Assembly (NCBI GenBank): GCA_017979445.1
Contig: CM030707.1
Span: 20,032,586 to 20,096,585, forward strand
Direction: 5' to 3'
DNA length: 64,000 bases
Origin: Akebia trifoliata
Taxonomy: Eukaryota; Streptophyta; Magnoliopsida; Ranunculales; Lardizabalaceae
The position numbers and the translations under genes are program-made. A model generated the notes under the pieces. The model saw only the letters and a program-made list of their open reading frames with translations, made no database searches and had not been told where the DNA came from. Shown here piece by piece: positions 1-11,639 of the stretch; position 1 is the first letter of the stretch; each line of letters begins with the position of its first letter.

Positions 1-190
1 GAGACGTATCACCCGAGTTAACTCGGTATCAGCTAAACGAGGTCATTTTTTGACCGAGATTTACGAGTCACGTTCAATTTTTTAATTTGACTCACGAGAC
101 ATCTCAAACGTATTGGAAAATTTGTCCGAGACAACTCGGTATCGGAGCTAAACGAGACAAGACGAGATATCAAGTTTAAAAACCATGTTG
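1..190. repeat. Degenerate GAGAC/ACTCGG-rich repeat
   Basis: This stretch repeats short variants of ACTCGGTATC, TAAACGAG and GAGACGAGA. Similar degenerate text occurs around 11340-11410, 56200-56290 and 56830-56935. It is noncoding and looks like a dispersed repeat fragment cut by the window edge. Family unknown. Confidence 0.4.
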
Positions 191-641
191 CCAGCACTTA
201 CCATGGCAAGAACTATAAGTCAAGACACTGACATCTATATTTGATTGGAGCCAGTCCACCACTTGTTGCTTCTCTCTCAATTTGATGATGCCAAATCAGA
301 AACTTTTTTTCTCAAAAGTGAACAAGTACTTAAGTTACACCACAAACAATTTCACTTTTTTCCTTCTTCACTCAAAACGAATCCAAGCTACTTGAATATA
401 CAATAAAATCTACCTATCAAAGACTATTACATGATGAATGTATAAAGAGGAAAAACCCATAAATTTACAATTGCTAGAATCATAATGCAGTCATCAAAGT
501 ATGTCTCTCCTTTTATTTCTGCTGAATTTGGAGATTTCAATAGAGGACAATGATATCATACTTAGAAAAATGATCTCCATGCGAAACATTTATCATGAAT
601 TTCAATTCTCCGTGACATCAACTTGCTTTATGAGAATAAAT
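191..641. other. Downstream flank of PP2-A10-like gene
   Basis: AT-rich noncoding sequence lying 3' of the minus-strand gene that ends at 642. It probably holds that gene's 3' UTR and polyadenylation signals. I see no other gene, repeat or RNA here. Confidence 0.4.
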
Positions 642-1898
642 TCAATGATTTAAGCTAACACAACCAACCTTAGTAATGCCCAGAACATGCAAACATAAAG
701 CAAAGCACAAAGCAACAATAACAACAGATTTTGCACTAATATACCTCATGATTTCTAGACCCCTATCAACAACCTTCTCATGAACAACATTGAGACTTCT
801 CCTTGAGCCGTCCTGCAGTTTCCACAACAAGAAATCCAAGAAAGATCTAACTGTTTCAAAAGTTACTCTTCCAGTCACATCCAGAACAAGCTTCCGATTA
901 CTTGGAACAGCCAACGTGGACGACACCTTACCAACCCATCCACTGTCCTTAGTCCCATTGAGTGAGTTTATCACTTTGAATTCTTCCTTACTCCAACGTT
1001 CACTTTGTTCAACACCAGGAGAAGATGAAGTTGCACTCAAGTTCGAATTCGAACTTGTCATTACTTGGTGAGATGTTTTGACTAGGGTTTCCATGGCACC
1101 ATTACAGACAGAAACCAAGATGTCTCTCACTTTCATCTCGTGCTTTGGGTTTGTCAACCCAGAGAAGATCTCATCGTAAGTGTTGACATCCATCGTTCTT
1201 TCAAGATAAACCGCGACAGCTGTACTCACGAACAACTTGATACAATCAGCTATGAGTTCTTTGCACTGATTACTGCAAACTAAATTTACCCATTTTGGAA
1301 CCACCGATGAAGAATCCAATTCAAGACAAGAGACGCTCTTTAGTCCATCCGACTGCAAACCTCCGGACGATTGCCTAGCTGAGTAGAAACCCATGACCAA
1401 GTTCCTTGCAAAGCTACCAACAACAACAGATGCAAAACCAGTCCCAGCTGTAGAGCAAATCTTGTCCATAATCCGATCGACAAAATTAGAACTTGTTTGC
1501 GATATCTCATCATTCTTTGCCTCTGATCGATACCCTCGCAAAATTCCCGCAGATAGGGCTTGTGTTACCCCAATTAGCGAATCCGAGAATTCTTCTGACC
1601 TAGCAATTTTGGAAATTTGAATCAAACTTGTGGGAATTTGGTCTGAATCAGACTGGAGAAACTCCTTAAGGTCCTTCGAAACGACCCCAATTGTCTCGGC
1701 CGAATCAGAAATTACTTCGGAGATTGAAATTAGGGTCCCTAAGAGCTTCAACAATCTTCTCCTTTTCTTTACTACCGAAGGCAAGTTATAAACCTTGTAA
1801 ACGCCATAACTGGTGAAACCTAACGTTGCTAAGAGCAAAAGCCATTTCTTCCTTCTTCGGGAGAAATCTAAGCCCTTTTGCACCAGTTGTAGATCCAT
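642..1898 (-). CDS. PP2A10: PHLOEM PROTEIN 2-LIKE A10-type membrane protein
   Basis: Single-exon frame of 418 residues when read from the ATG at 1898. A Met ten codons upstream (1928) is also in frame, but the family characteristically starts MDLQLV-(K/R)-(K/R)[11 protein letters not shown], so 1898 is preferred. Seen in sequence: a basic cluster (residues 14-18), a hydrophobic helix at about 18-36, a second basic stretch KKRRR at 44-48, a conserved segment around residues 60-90 ([20 protein letters not shown]) and a C-terminal hydrophobic helix at about 390-411. I recognise it as the plant family named PHLOEM PROTEIN 2-LIKE A10. Despite the inherited PP2 lectin name I see no clear Nictaba-type carbohydrate-binding domain, and two membrane helices suggest a membrane-anchored protein. 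Biochemical function unknown. No stops or frameshifts are seen, so the gene looks intact. Confidence 0.85.
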   Translation of the reverse strand: MDLQLVQKGLDFSRRRKKWLLLLATLGFTSYGVYKVYNLPSVVKKRRRLLKLLGTLISISEVISDSAETIGVVSKDLKEFLQSDSDQIPTSLIQISKIARSEEFSDSLIGVTQALSAGILRGYRSEAKNDEISQTSSNFVDRIMDKICSTAGTGFASVVVGSFARNLVMGFYSARQSSGGLQSDGLKSVSCLELDSSSVVPKWVNLVCSNQCKELIADCIKLFVSTAVAVYLERTMDVNTYDEIFSGLTNPKHEMKVRDILVSVCNGAMETLVKTSHQVMTSSNSNLSATSSSPGVEQSERWSKEEFKVINSLNGTKDSGWVGKVSSTLAVPSNRKLVLDVTGRVTFETVRSFLDFLLWKLQDGSRRSLNVVHEKVVDRGLEIMRYISAKSVVIVALCFALCLHVLGITKVGCVSLNH

Positions 1899-2110
1899 AG
1901 ATCTGGAAAACGAAACCCTAGGGTTCAATTTATTTAGAAGGTTTTAGTGATTTGATCGATTGGTTAACAGATGAGGGGTTTTCGATGTTTGAAACCTGCC
2001 TAGGGTTTTGCTTCTTCGAGATAACAGAGAGATTACAAACCTGCCTAATAGCGAACAAGAAAACAAAGATGAGAAGAACACGAAACTCTGAAGAAGGTGA
2101 GGCGAGACGC

Positions 2111-2125
2111 GAGAGAGAGAGAGAG
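2111..2125 (-). promoter_or_regulatory. (CT)n tract upstream of PP2-A10-like gene
   Basis: A pure GA run on the plus strand reads as CT on the coding strand, about 210 bases upstream of the start codon. Plant core promoters and 5' leaders often carry such pyrimidine patches. Similar tracts lie beside the other three host genes in the window. Confidence 0.4.
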
Positions 2126-2204
2126 CGTTTTGCAGGTCTCGTATTGTCTTCGTCAACAAAAAATTAAAATGTTTAAATAAAACTGACCACATTAAATGGG
2201 AGTA

Positions 2205-3306
2205 GGAGAGGCAGAGAGGCCTCGTCATTGGAGGTTAATTTTTTTGGAATTCTCCAACTTCGTTGGATGATTTTATGTCCATGAGCGGTTGAAATAGGCG
2301 AGATAAAGCAGTTTAAATTAAAGAGCTGTTATTGGCACCCCAACTTTTAATTATTACATTTCAATTTCTTAAATTATTCATTATATCTTAATTAAAGATT
2401 AAAACACACCCTTCTACTTGGTAACATTAGGTTGGATCCTCTAAACCTCCCTACTAATCTCAAGACCATCATATATAAGGATGGTTGTGGGCACGTCTAT
2501 AAAAGAATGTAAGGGCCTTTTGTTTTCTTATTAGGAGTCTACCTAACCCCCCTTAATTTTCAAAAAAAAAAAAAAAAAAAATACACCCTTCAAACGTTAC
2601 AAAAGTTGAGTTCAAGCTATTATTATTTCAACATTACAAAGCGTGGTAATCCATTTAAACAATTTCAACAGATGTTTACAATTAGCATTAGGCTCATAAA
2701 ATCCTTAATCTAAAGAAAGAAAGAGAGAGAGAGGTTTTTGGCCTTCTTTTATTCTTGGTTTCAATCTGACGTGTGTTACATCATATCCAATCCTAACTTA
2801 GATCCTTACTCAGATCCTTATTCAAATTTGAGTAAAAATATAGTAAAATGGAACTCCATGTCTTTACTCAAATTGATACCAAACCAATGAAGATTCAAAT
2901 CTATACCTTCCCAAATTCTCCACGTGAGTAAAAATTTGAAAGAAATAGATTTTTGGGAGATATATAGTCTTCATCAAAAAAAAATTTCAATTTCAATTAA
3001 AAGAGAGAGGCCTCTTCGTTGGAAGGTTTTTTTTGAGGCTCCAACTTTGTTAGGTGATTTTATATCCATTTAGCGGTTGAATGAGGCAAGATAAAGCAGT
3101 TTAAATTAGAAAGCTACTATTAGCACCCAACTTTTACTTATTACACTCCAATTTCATAAATTATTTATCACTCCCTAATTAAATATTAAAACACACCATT
3201 CAAATATTATAAAAGTTTGGTTCAAGTTATTATTTCAACATATTACTAAGCGTTATAACACATTTAAACAATTTCAACAATTGTTTACCGTTAGGATTAG
3301 GCTCAT
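2205..3306. repeat. Imperfect direct duplication, unit about 0.8 kb
   Basis: Copy 1 starts at about 2205 (GGCAGAGAGGCCTCGTCATT) and copy 2 at about 3003 (GAGAGAGGCCTCTTCGTT). They share in the same order: the CTCCAACTT segment, AGATAAAGCAGTTTAAATTA, a TTGGCACCCCAACTTTT MITE-like segment, AAACACACC, and a GTTTACAATTAGCATTAGGC-like segment. Divergence is visible but collinearity is clear. A third, rearranged copy lies at 8604-9480. The block is directly upstream of the PP2-A10-like gene. Noncoding. Confidence 0.6.
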
Positions 3307-3312
3307 ATATAT

Positions 3313-3676
3313 GGGAAATGTTCAACAACAAACATTTTGACAAACATTTTGGCAAAACATTTTTCAAAACATGGGTTAGAGGTTTTGGAATGGGCTGATT
3401 TTTGGTGAGGATGATCTATACGGTGAGGAGATCACCATCACCAAAAATCAGCCCATTCCAAAACTTCTAACCCCATCAAAAATGATTTACAAAAAATGGA
3501 CGGTCCACGATTTTTCAACTTGTAAACTGGGGCTACAAGGTTTTGAATGGGCTGATTTTTGGTGAGGATGATCTCTACACCGTAGAGATCATCCTCACCA
3601 AAAATCAGCCCATTCCAAGACCTCTAACCCATGTTTTGAAAAATATTTTGCCAAAATGTTTGTTACTGAACGGGAC
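3313..3676. mobile_element. Foldback MITE in a TA-rich target
   Basis: The left end GGGAAATGTTCAACAACAAA and right end TTTGTTACTGAACGGGA are near inverted repeats. Inside are two hairpin modules built on GGTTTTGGAATGGGCTGATT and GAGGATGATCTC with their complements. Both flanks are TATATA, compatible with a TA-targeting DNA transposon. A close relative is at 14414-14749. No transposase, so non-autonomous. Confidence 0.7.
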
Positions 3677-3699
3677 CTTATATATATATATACACGGTG

Positions 3700-4383
3700 G
3701 TGTTCGGCAACCAACGTTTGGGAGCCAACTTTGTCCTATATGGATTAAAAGTTTCAAATTGAGATGACTTTTTTCTTTTTCTTTTTTTTTTTTTTTTTTG
3801 AGGATGATCACTATGGTGAAAAGATCATCCTCACAAAAAAATCAGCCCAAACTGAAATTTTTAAGTCCATCAAAAGTAGTTTACAAATTTTCGATAAAAA
3901 ATATGTACTGCATAATTTCTAAATCATTTTTTATGGGGTTAGAAGTTTCAGATTGAGCTTATTTTTTGTAAGAGCGATCTTCTAATCATAGAAATCGTCC
4001 TCACAAAAAAATCAGCCAAATGTAAAACTTTTAAGTCATATAGGACAAATGTTAGGGAGCAAATATGGAGCCAACGTGTTTGTCCTATATGACTTAAAAG
4101 TTTTGTATTGAGCTGATTTTTTATAAAGATGATCTCTATGGGTAAAAGATCATCTTCACAAAAAATCAGCCCAACCTGAAACTTCTAACTCTATCAAAAC
4201 TGATTTAGAAATTGTGGACAGTTAATTTTTTATCAAAAAGTTGTAAACCACTTTTGATGGACTTAAGAAGTTTTAGATAGGGCTGATTTTTGTGGGGGGT
4301 GGTCTCCTCATCATCTCAATCCAAAACTTTTAATCCATATAGGACAATGTTGGCACCCTAACATTGGCTATCAAACACCACCA
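3700..4383. mobile_element. Compound foldback MITE, related family
   Basis: Terminal inverted repeats read GGTGGTGTTCGGCAACCAAC on the left and ATTGGCTATCAAACACCACC on the right. A second inverted pair (TCATATAGGACAAATGTTAG and CGTGTTTGTCCTATATGACT) sits near 4035-4100, so this may be two elements joined head to tail. Internal modules with GCTGATTTTTTGTGAGGATG link it to the MITE just upstream. Noncoding. Confidence 0.6.
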
Positions 4384-4410
4384 TCTATCATATATACGAG
4401 AGAGAGATTT

Positions 4411-4513
4411 TATTGGCACCACAACTTTTACTTATTCTCAATCATTGAATTTTTCTTTTATATTAATTGGAGTGTAAAAAGTTAAAGTTGGAATGCCAAT
4501 AGTAGCTCTCTTA
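4411..4513. mobile_element. Short MITE, GAGAGNTTNTATTGGCACC family
   Basis: Inverted ends GAGATTTTATTGGCACCACA and GGAATGCCAATAGTAGCTCTCT flank about 60 AT-rich bases. The same family is seen at 8936-9052 and in its cleanest form at 32543-32667, with single-ended relatives near 2322, 3112, 11240 and 20070. Confidence 0.6.
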
Positions 4514-5143
4514 AATTATAGGTTGACAATAGCAATCCTTTCAATTTAGAATTAAAGAAATATGTTATCTAAATCATTAATTTTTCCTTTTTTAAACTTA
4601 ACATCCAACCTCCACATTAAAGATGAGATGAAGGTTGGTGGCACGTACAAAGAAAATTATTACACCCACCATTAACTCATATTATGTGACTTCATTCATT
4701 AAATTCCACTCAAAATTGGTATTTGGCCCTCTTTAATTCTTGGTTTCAGTCTTATCTGGTTACATCATCTCCATTATTTCTTGAATAGTCAAACTTATAG
4801 ACTTCTTGACTTAAACACTAATGATATTATTGAATCTGTAGATGTAAATTTTTTTTAAGAATTTGAACAAGTCAAGTCCTCATGAACTTACTTCTGAAAA
4901 TTCTATTCCTAATCAAATTCCTTGATCTGTTCAAGACAACACCAGTGGTAACCTAGGTTTTGATCATGAATAAGATCTTGAACCTGGGAAGAGTAAGAAA
5001 CCTAGAGTTGAACCAACATTTAGACCTAACTTTCTAGTATATCTTACTGAAAGAGATAAAAATAAAGTTAAGAATGTTACTAGGTTCATATTAAATATAG
5101 AGAAAGATGAACAGTACATTTTTTAAGACTATGAACTTTAGAG

Positions 5144-5413
5144 ATTCATCACTTTAGAAAGAATCTATTAATGATAACATAAATTTAATTATCTCAAATC
5201 AGACTTCAGTTCTCTTAGATTTAACCCCAGGTGTAAAACCTATAAGGTGTAAGTGAATTTTTAAGAAGAAATTGAACAATTCATCACTTTAGAAAGAATC
5301 TATTAATGATAACATAAATTTAATTATCTCAAATCAGACTTCAGTTCTCTTAGATTTAACCCCAGGTGTAAAACCTATAAGGTGTAAGTGAATTTTTAAG
5401 AAGAAATTGAACA
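5144..5413 (+). repeat. Perfect 135-bp tandem duplication in copia RT
   Basis: The segment starting ATTCATCACTTTAGAAAGAA at 5144 is repeated at 5279 with no difference that I can see, running to ATTGAACA at 5413. It covers the start of the decayed reverse transcriptase. Identity within an otherwise decayed element implies that the duplication is young, or is an assembly artefact. Confidence 0.85.
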
Positions 5414-6053
5414 CATATGGATTAATAAATAAATTTAAAGCTAGAGTAGTTGCTAAGGGTTTTAAATAGAAACACCGAATAAATTATTTTGACAAATGCA
5501 TTTATTACAAATTTGAAAATAATGTTGGCATTATTATATATCTTTACATCGATAACATGTTAATCTCTGGAACTAATACTGCTTGTGTAGAAAAAAAATA
5601 AAAATATTTATGTCATCTAACTTTGATATGAAGGATTTAGGGGAAGCTGACGTGATGCTAGGAATCAAAATCCTAAGGATGGATAATATTTTGGTTTTGT
5701 CCCAGTCTAATTACATTAAGACAATTTTTAAAAAATATGGTCATTTTGATTATAAACCATCCCCTACCCCTATGAATTCTAGTATCAAGTTAATGAAAAA
5801 TATTAGTTGTATTAAAGCTCAACTAGAATACGCCAGTATTATTAAGAGTCTTATGTATGATATGCATTACACAAGACCTAATATAGCACACATGCAGGTG
5901 TATTGTGTTGTTTTACTAGTAATATGAGTATCGAACATTGGAATATTGTATCTAAAGTCTTACAGTACTTGAAAGGGACTTTAAACTATGAACTATATTA
6001 TCAAGTACATTCAAATGTATTCAAAGGGTGCAGTAATGTAAGTTTGAATAATG

Positions 6054-6801
6054 TAGTGTGTTTGGTAACACTTCTGAAGTTTAAATGGAGGTGGTCCACC
6101 TTTAAAATTCAGACTTTAGAAGCTTTATTTCCATTTGTTTTGATTTAGACTTCAAACTTTAGAACCAAACTTCAAAAGTTTTGAACCAGCGATGGAGAGA
6201 TGTTGGATGAAATTTTTGAAATCTAATTTTTTTATTCCTAAAATACCCTCCTCTAAACCTTGATTTCTATCACTTATCCTTTCTTTATACGAACCTTAAA
6301 ACCCTTATTTTTAACTTTTCTATCTCTCATTTCTTTTCTACCTCTCCTTGTTTCATAACTATGTTATCAAAGTTTCTCCCCTTTCTCTCGTTTCGTGTTT
6401 GAAAACCTTATATTTTATACGAACCCTAAAACCCTATATTTTTCAACTAAAAAATGAATGATTATTTATTGTTTGAGTATTACCTTGTTGAAATATAATT
6501 TCTTAAGTATGAATTCAAATTGAAAATAATACTTTTAGGGTGTTTGATGTGTTAGAAATCGAAATTAAATGTGTGGATGATTTTAGCATGCATAACATGT
6601 TATGTTTTTCGGTTGACAATTTATTACAAAAGGGTATTATTGTCAAAATGGCCACTATGTTTTAAAATTCTATTTGTAACCAGAAGTTTTTAAAAATGAT
6701 AAATAAACAATTTTTTCAAAATAAGATTTCAGATTTCAAATTTTAGAAAACAGACTTTAGACTTTAAACTCCAGACTTCAGAAGTGTTACCAAACATACC
6801 C
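6054..6801. mobile_element. hAT-like MITE inserted in copia RNase H
   Basis: The ends are inverted: GTGTGTTTGGTAACACTTCT on the left and AGAAGTGTTACCAAACATAC on the right, with an extension near CTGAAGTTTAAA. Copia-like protein text stops at the left edge and resumes as SKATISWIFILGEAPI just after the right edge. The interior is AT-rich and noncoding. A target duplication is not clear. Confidence 0.7.
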
Positions 6802-7767
6802 GTAAAGTCTAATTCAAAGGCTACAATTAGTTGAATCTTTATATTAGGTGAAGCTCCTATTAATGGATATACCATTATGAAAAAAGTCAATTCTTATTAT
6901 AACGATCAAATGTGATAGTCAGGCAACATTGTATAAAGTCAAAAACAAAACATACAATGGGAAATCAAGACACATAAGTCTTGGGAACAATTTAATAGAG
7001 TAATTACAGACAATTATGTAGAATCTAATCGAAATTTAGCAGATCCTTTAATAAAAAGACTTCTAATATATATGATATCTAAAACTTCAAAAGAAATGGG
7101 GTTAAAATATGTAATATAAATCAATCACCTTTGATGGGAACCTAACATTTGTCTTGAAAAAGATAGGCAATGTTCAATGGGTACAAACAAATCAAATGAA
7201 TGATTTAACAAGACATTAGAACTAATTTTACCCAAATTCCAATATCTAGTGTTGGTTTCTACAAGATAAATGATATATGCAAATCCTTAATAAGGTTTAA
7301 AAGCTCAAGTAGTTATTCAAAGAATTATTCCAAATGAACTTACCTATATGAGTGAGGAAATCAAGTCGTTTCCTTTGAAAATTAGATCGTTTCTAAAAAT
7401 TCTCATGAAAACAGGATATTACACATGACCATTAATTTGCAAAGCAGATAAAACACTTAACATCATAGAGAAAAGAATGTGTGAAGAATCTGGCTCATCT
7501 CTAAGAGTCTTTGGTTCAAAACAAATTTACCACAACACCTTGACAAGGCTCTGATTATTTACATAAAGTGAATGTTCAAAACCAAAAGATACCTCTCATC
7601 TATATACTAGTCTCTATAATGATGTCAATTTTTGTAATTCAATATAATTATTTAATCATTCTTTAGTTGAACCTATTTGGGCACATTGGCACTTATGTGG
7701 TGCAGCTGTTTCAATAATATATATTTATTTTTTTCAAATATTATTTATATTTTGAAACAATGGAGTG

Positions 7768-8603
7768 TGTTGGAATTTTTCAAAATAAATATGAAAGATT
7801 TTGTGATTTTTTTTCATAAGTTAAAAATTTAAGATTGTTGTATACAAGATTTAGTCTCACATTTCTCATAAGGGAGAATGTGGGATACCTAATAAGAAGA
7901 AGCAAACAAAGCTAGTTATCTTTGTGTCATACCTTTAGAACTTTGATCGGATGCTTCAAGATGGTGTAAATCATCACCTACGAACTTGCATTGTGTGAAA
8001 GGACGATTGGGTGTTTAGGGCGCATTAGATGTTTTGTGGCGCACTTTGAACGTTCGCATCATTATAGATTGACTGCGATATGCATCGCATGATCACATAC
8101 ACTAGTATTCGATCAGATACGATGAACCAAGTTAGTACCTAATTGAAAATGATTGGGTACGTTGGATCAAATCAATACCAATAAAAAATGATTAGGTGTG
8201 TTGGTTCGTGATTAGTATCCGATTATGGACGATCGGGTTCGTTAGATCAAGTAGTGATCGATCAGACGCAATCATAATTGTTAGTCACACAAATTCAAAT
8301 ATAAATGTTAATTATAAGGCACGAGACACATATTTTCGAAAGGGTGTGATCTGGATCATTAAATTTAAGATAAGATATAATCTAACGACTCCTGTGCCAA
8401 GAGATATTGAGTCATGACTATTTGTCTATAAACACAGAATGACTATAAATAGTCAACTAAAAATCAAATTTCAACACTGAAAAATTTCGTGCTCTCCAAT
8501 ATCCAAGCTTAAGAACTTAGTATCTTCTGTTCTCAATTATTAATAAGCGTTCTAGGCTAAATCAAATCGTATATAATTCAATTTAATAACTTGAGTATAG
8601 ACT
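7768..8603 (+). mobile_element. 3' LTR of the decayed copia element
   Basis: Starts TGTTGGAATTTTTCAAAATA after a purine-rich AACAATGGAGTG tract that can serve as polypurine tract. It shares collinear text with the solo LTR at 9710-10601: GATTTAGTC-CACATT, GAATGTGGGATACCTA, GCAAACAAAG-TAGTTATCTT, CTCTCCAAT-TCCAAGCTTAAG and AACTTGAGT near the end. The exact right end is uncertain (8600-8614). Confidence 0.7.
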
Positions 8604-8891
8604 TCTCTATATCCACATGAGTAAAAATTTGAAAGAGAAATTTTTGGGAGATATAGTATTCATTAACAAAAGTTTCGGATTTGGCTGATTTTTTGTGAGG
8701 ATGATTTCTATGGTGAGAAGATCATCCTAAAAAAAATCAGGTCAATCTAATACTTTTAACCCAATAAAAAATGATATAAAAATGGTGGATTGTCGATTTT
8801 TTATTAAAAATTTGTAAACCACTTTTGATGGACTTAGAAGCTTTAGACTGAGCTGATTTTTTGTGAGGATGATCTTCTTACTTACACACAC

Positions 8892-8927
<36 letters not shown>

Positions 8928-9480
8928 GTGAGATTTTATTGGCACCACAACTTTTACTTATTCTTAATCATTGAAATTTTCTTTTATTTTAATTGGGGTG
9001 TATAAGTTAAAGTTGGAGTACTAATAGAAGCTCTCTTGAATTATAGGTTGACAATAGCTATCCTTTCAATTTAGAATAAAAGAATGATGATATCTAAATC
9101 ATTAATTTTTTTCCTTCTTTGAACTCAACATCCAACCTCCACATTAAAGATGAGATGAAGGTTGGTGGCACATACAAAGAAAATTATTACACCCACAATT
9201 AACTCATATTATATGACTTCATTCATTGAATTCTATTCAAATTAAATTGGTATTTGGCCCTCTTTAATTCTTGGTTTCAGTCTTATCTGGTTACATCATC
9301 TCAAGTCCTAATTGAGATCTATATTAAAATTTGAGTGAAAAATGGTAAAAAGGAGATCCACTTCTTTATTCAAACTAATACTAAATCAAAGGAGATTCAA
9401 ATCTTTATCCAAATCAATGGAAACTCAAATCTTCACCCAAATTCTTAATATGAGTAAAAATTTGACAGAAAGTAATATAT
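8604..9480. repeat. Third copy of the duplicated block, with MITE pieces
   Basis: Starts with GAGTAAAAATTTGAAAG, matching the text at 2926. It then has a foldback MITE fragment (8660-8880), the short MITE at 8936-9052, and a run matching 4515-4775 that continues without a break into text matching 2790-2990. This copy therefore shows the order without the copia insertion. No coding potential. Confidence 0.55.
8889..8923. repeat. (TG)n/(CA)n microsatellite
   Basis: A short CA run followed by ATATG and about 14 TG units. Frames through it give poly-THTHTH-type translations that are not genes. Confidence 0.9.
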
Positions 9481-9709
9481 TTTTGGAAGATGGTGGAGAT
9501 GTTTAGAAAAAAAATGAATAGAAATTTGAGTTTACAATTAGAAGTTTTTAATTGTTCACTGAAGTGCTCCATTTCTATTAAAGTTTTTTATTTAAATTTT
9601 TACTCAAATCTCAATTAAAATTCGAGTCATGGCAGAGATGGCCTTACATATGTTCTTTTTGATGGATGTTTCGAGTAGTGACATTTCTTTCTTTTTCTTC
9701 TTTTGCAAT

Positions 9710-10601
9710 TGTTGGAATTTTCTAAAATATAAAATAACAGATTTTGTGGTTTTATTTTAATTTTTCTTAAGGTGGAATTTTTTGGAATTTTGTATATAAG
9801 ATTTAGTCCCACATTACTCACAACTAAGAATGTGGGATACCTATTAATAAAGAGCAAACAAAGTTAGTTATCTTCATACTTTTAGAACTTTGATATGGTA
9901 CTTCGAGGTGGTGTAAAACACCACCCACGCACGCTTGTCGTGCAAAATGACGATTTGACGTTTAAGGTAATTTGTGATGCACTTTGCATGTACGCATGTA
10001 CGCTTGTCGATCAACAATTGTTGTTGATCTGTCACGTCTAATGGATCGAGTGCGATCTGCACCGTACAATCACACACTATTATTCGATTGGACATGATGA
10101 TCAAGTTAGTACCCAATCAGAAATGATCAGGTGCATTGGATTAAATTAGTACCCAACCAAAAATGATATGGTGTGTTGGTTCGTGATTGATATCCAATCA
10201 CAGATTATTAGATCCAATCACAGATTATTAGATCCGTTAGATCAAGTGGTGATCTTTTGAACGCGATCGAAATTGTTAGATCACACAAATTCAAAAATAG
10301 GTATTGATTATTAGGCACGGGACACATACCTTCGATAGGATGCAATCTGGATTGTCAGATCTAAGATCAGACATAATCTAACAACTAATATATCAAGAGA
10401 CCTTGAGTCATGACTCTTGGTTTATCGACACAGAAATAACTATAAATAGTCAACTAAAAATCAGATTTTAACTTCAAAAATTTCTATGTTCTCCAATTTC
10501 CAAGCTTAAGCACTTAGCATCTTCAGTTATCAATTATTTATGAGTATTCTAGGTTAAACTGGATCGTACATAATTCGATTTATCAACTTGAGTGTGGACC
10601 A
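9710..10601 (+). mobile_element. Solo copia LTR
   Basis: Runs from TGTTGGAATTTTCTAAAATA to AGTGTGGACCA, so it has TG...CA ends. The flanking five bases are GCAAT on the left and GCATT on the right, a near-perfect target duplication. It is homologous along its length to the 3' LTR at 7768-8603. No pol, primer-binding site or partner LTR is adjacent, so it is best read as an LTR-LTR recombination product. Confidence 0.7.
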
Positions 10602-10606
10602 GCATT

Positions 10607-11639
10607 ACCCAATTCATTATATAAGTGTTGAACTGTGAACCTATTCATGGTATGGTTCGTTGCGGGTTCGTGAAATGTAGCGAACCTTGCGGACTTGATT
10701 GTATTTCATTTTTTTAATCTTCCTCTACAAGTTTATAATATTTGACATATCACCCTAGCATTTTAAATTGAACATGCCCCTTTGACCTTGGTCCTTATTA
10801 ATAGAATACTGAAAAATAATCAAATACCTCACTTTTAAATAAAAGAAACTTGATTCTACCTAAAATCTGTCATTTTCAATCTCTTTTTTACGTCAACTTA
10901 AATTCCATCATCTCTATCTACCCCTACGACTTGGATTCATTATCGAGTGACGAACCACTAACCCGAATTCGAACTAAGCGAATCCATGAATTAGGTAACA
11001 TAGGTGTAGACTTCTCTATATCCCGAAGGAAATTTTTCTTAGACCCTTTGTGTCCTATTGTTCTAACCATAACGAAGAAAATTTTCTAAAGAGATTGAAT
11101 CTTGATTCAAGCCTTGAAGTCTTAAAATTTCCTTCATCGAACTTTTCATTTTTGTATACATTTTCCAACAACAACTTCTATTGAGGTGTTATGAAAGAAT
11201 TTTGGTGTGAAAATGTCAATTCTCATTTTAAATGGCATGTTTTAACATTTAGTTAAGGTGCGATAAATAATTTCACTAATTGGGATGTCAAAAGTAAATG
11301 TTGGGGTACTAATAAAAGTTCTCTATATAAATCATAGTTTTAAAAATTGTTGAGTCGACTCAAAACTTGAGTGAGTCAACTCGACAATTAGAGTTTGGGA
11401 TGACTCTGCCACAAAACTTGTTGGAAACAACTCGCCAAGTCAAATTGGAAACTCGATTTTTATCCCAAAAATCATTGATTTTTCTCACAATAATTATATC
11501 ACCTTGGAGGTCTTTAACTAAGTCAACTTCGTCTTCAAGCCCTCAAAGAAAATCCTTAATTTTTTTTCCAAAAACTTATTATCTTTGTGGATATATGGGT
11601 TTTTAACTAGCATAATCCCATGCCCCTTAAAATTGAAAA
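10607..11639. other. Gene-less AT-rich stretch
   Basis: No convincing gene. It contains a short-MITE-like segment at about 11240-11330 (GATGTCAAAAGTAAATGTTG) and a GAGTCGACTC/GAGTCAACTCG-rich stretch at 11350-11390 resembling the repeat at the start of the window. A 79-codon open frame at 10850 has no recognisable features. Confidence 0.4.

Larger units (their letters stand above)
4776..7120 (+). pseudogene. Decayed Ty1/copia pol remnant
   Basis: Translated fragments match copia pol in order. A pre-RT linker lies near 5000-5080. A PGVKPIRCK-IFKKKLN-like RT start occurs near 5230-5270 and again near 5360-5410. RT text DLGEADVMLGIKILR is near 5635-5670, YLKGTLNYELYY near 5967-6000, and an RNase H segment CDSQATLYKVKNKTYNGKSRHI near 6912-6976 followed by NLADPL-type text near 7030. 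Many stops and frameshifts make it non-functional. A MITE at 6054-6801 splits the RNase H domain. The 5' LTR, gag and integrase are missing; the 3' LTR is at 7768. The left junction falls inside a host repeat that resumes at about 8604. Confidence 0.75.

Noticed and set aside
790..1071. 93-codon plus-strand frame, and the one at 1393-1620
   Set aside because: Both are antisense shadows of the PP2-A10-like coding sequence.
8742..8948. Frame with an HTHTHTHT run
   Set aside because: It is the translation of a TG/CA microsatellite.
10850..11089. 79-codon frame downstream of the solo LTR
   Set aside because: No motif, no neighbouring exon signals and ordinary intergenic composition.
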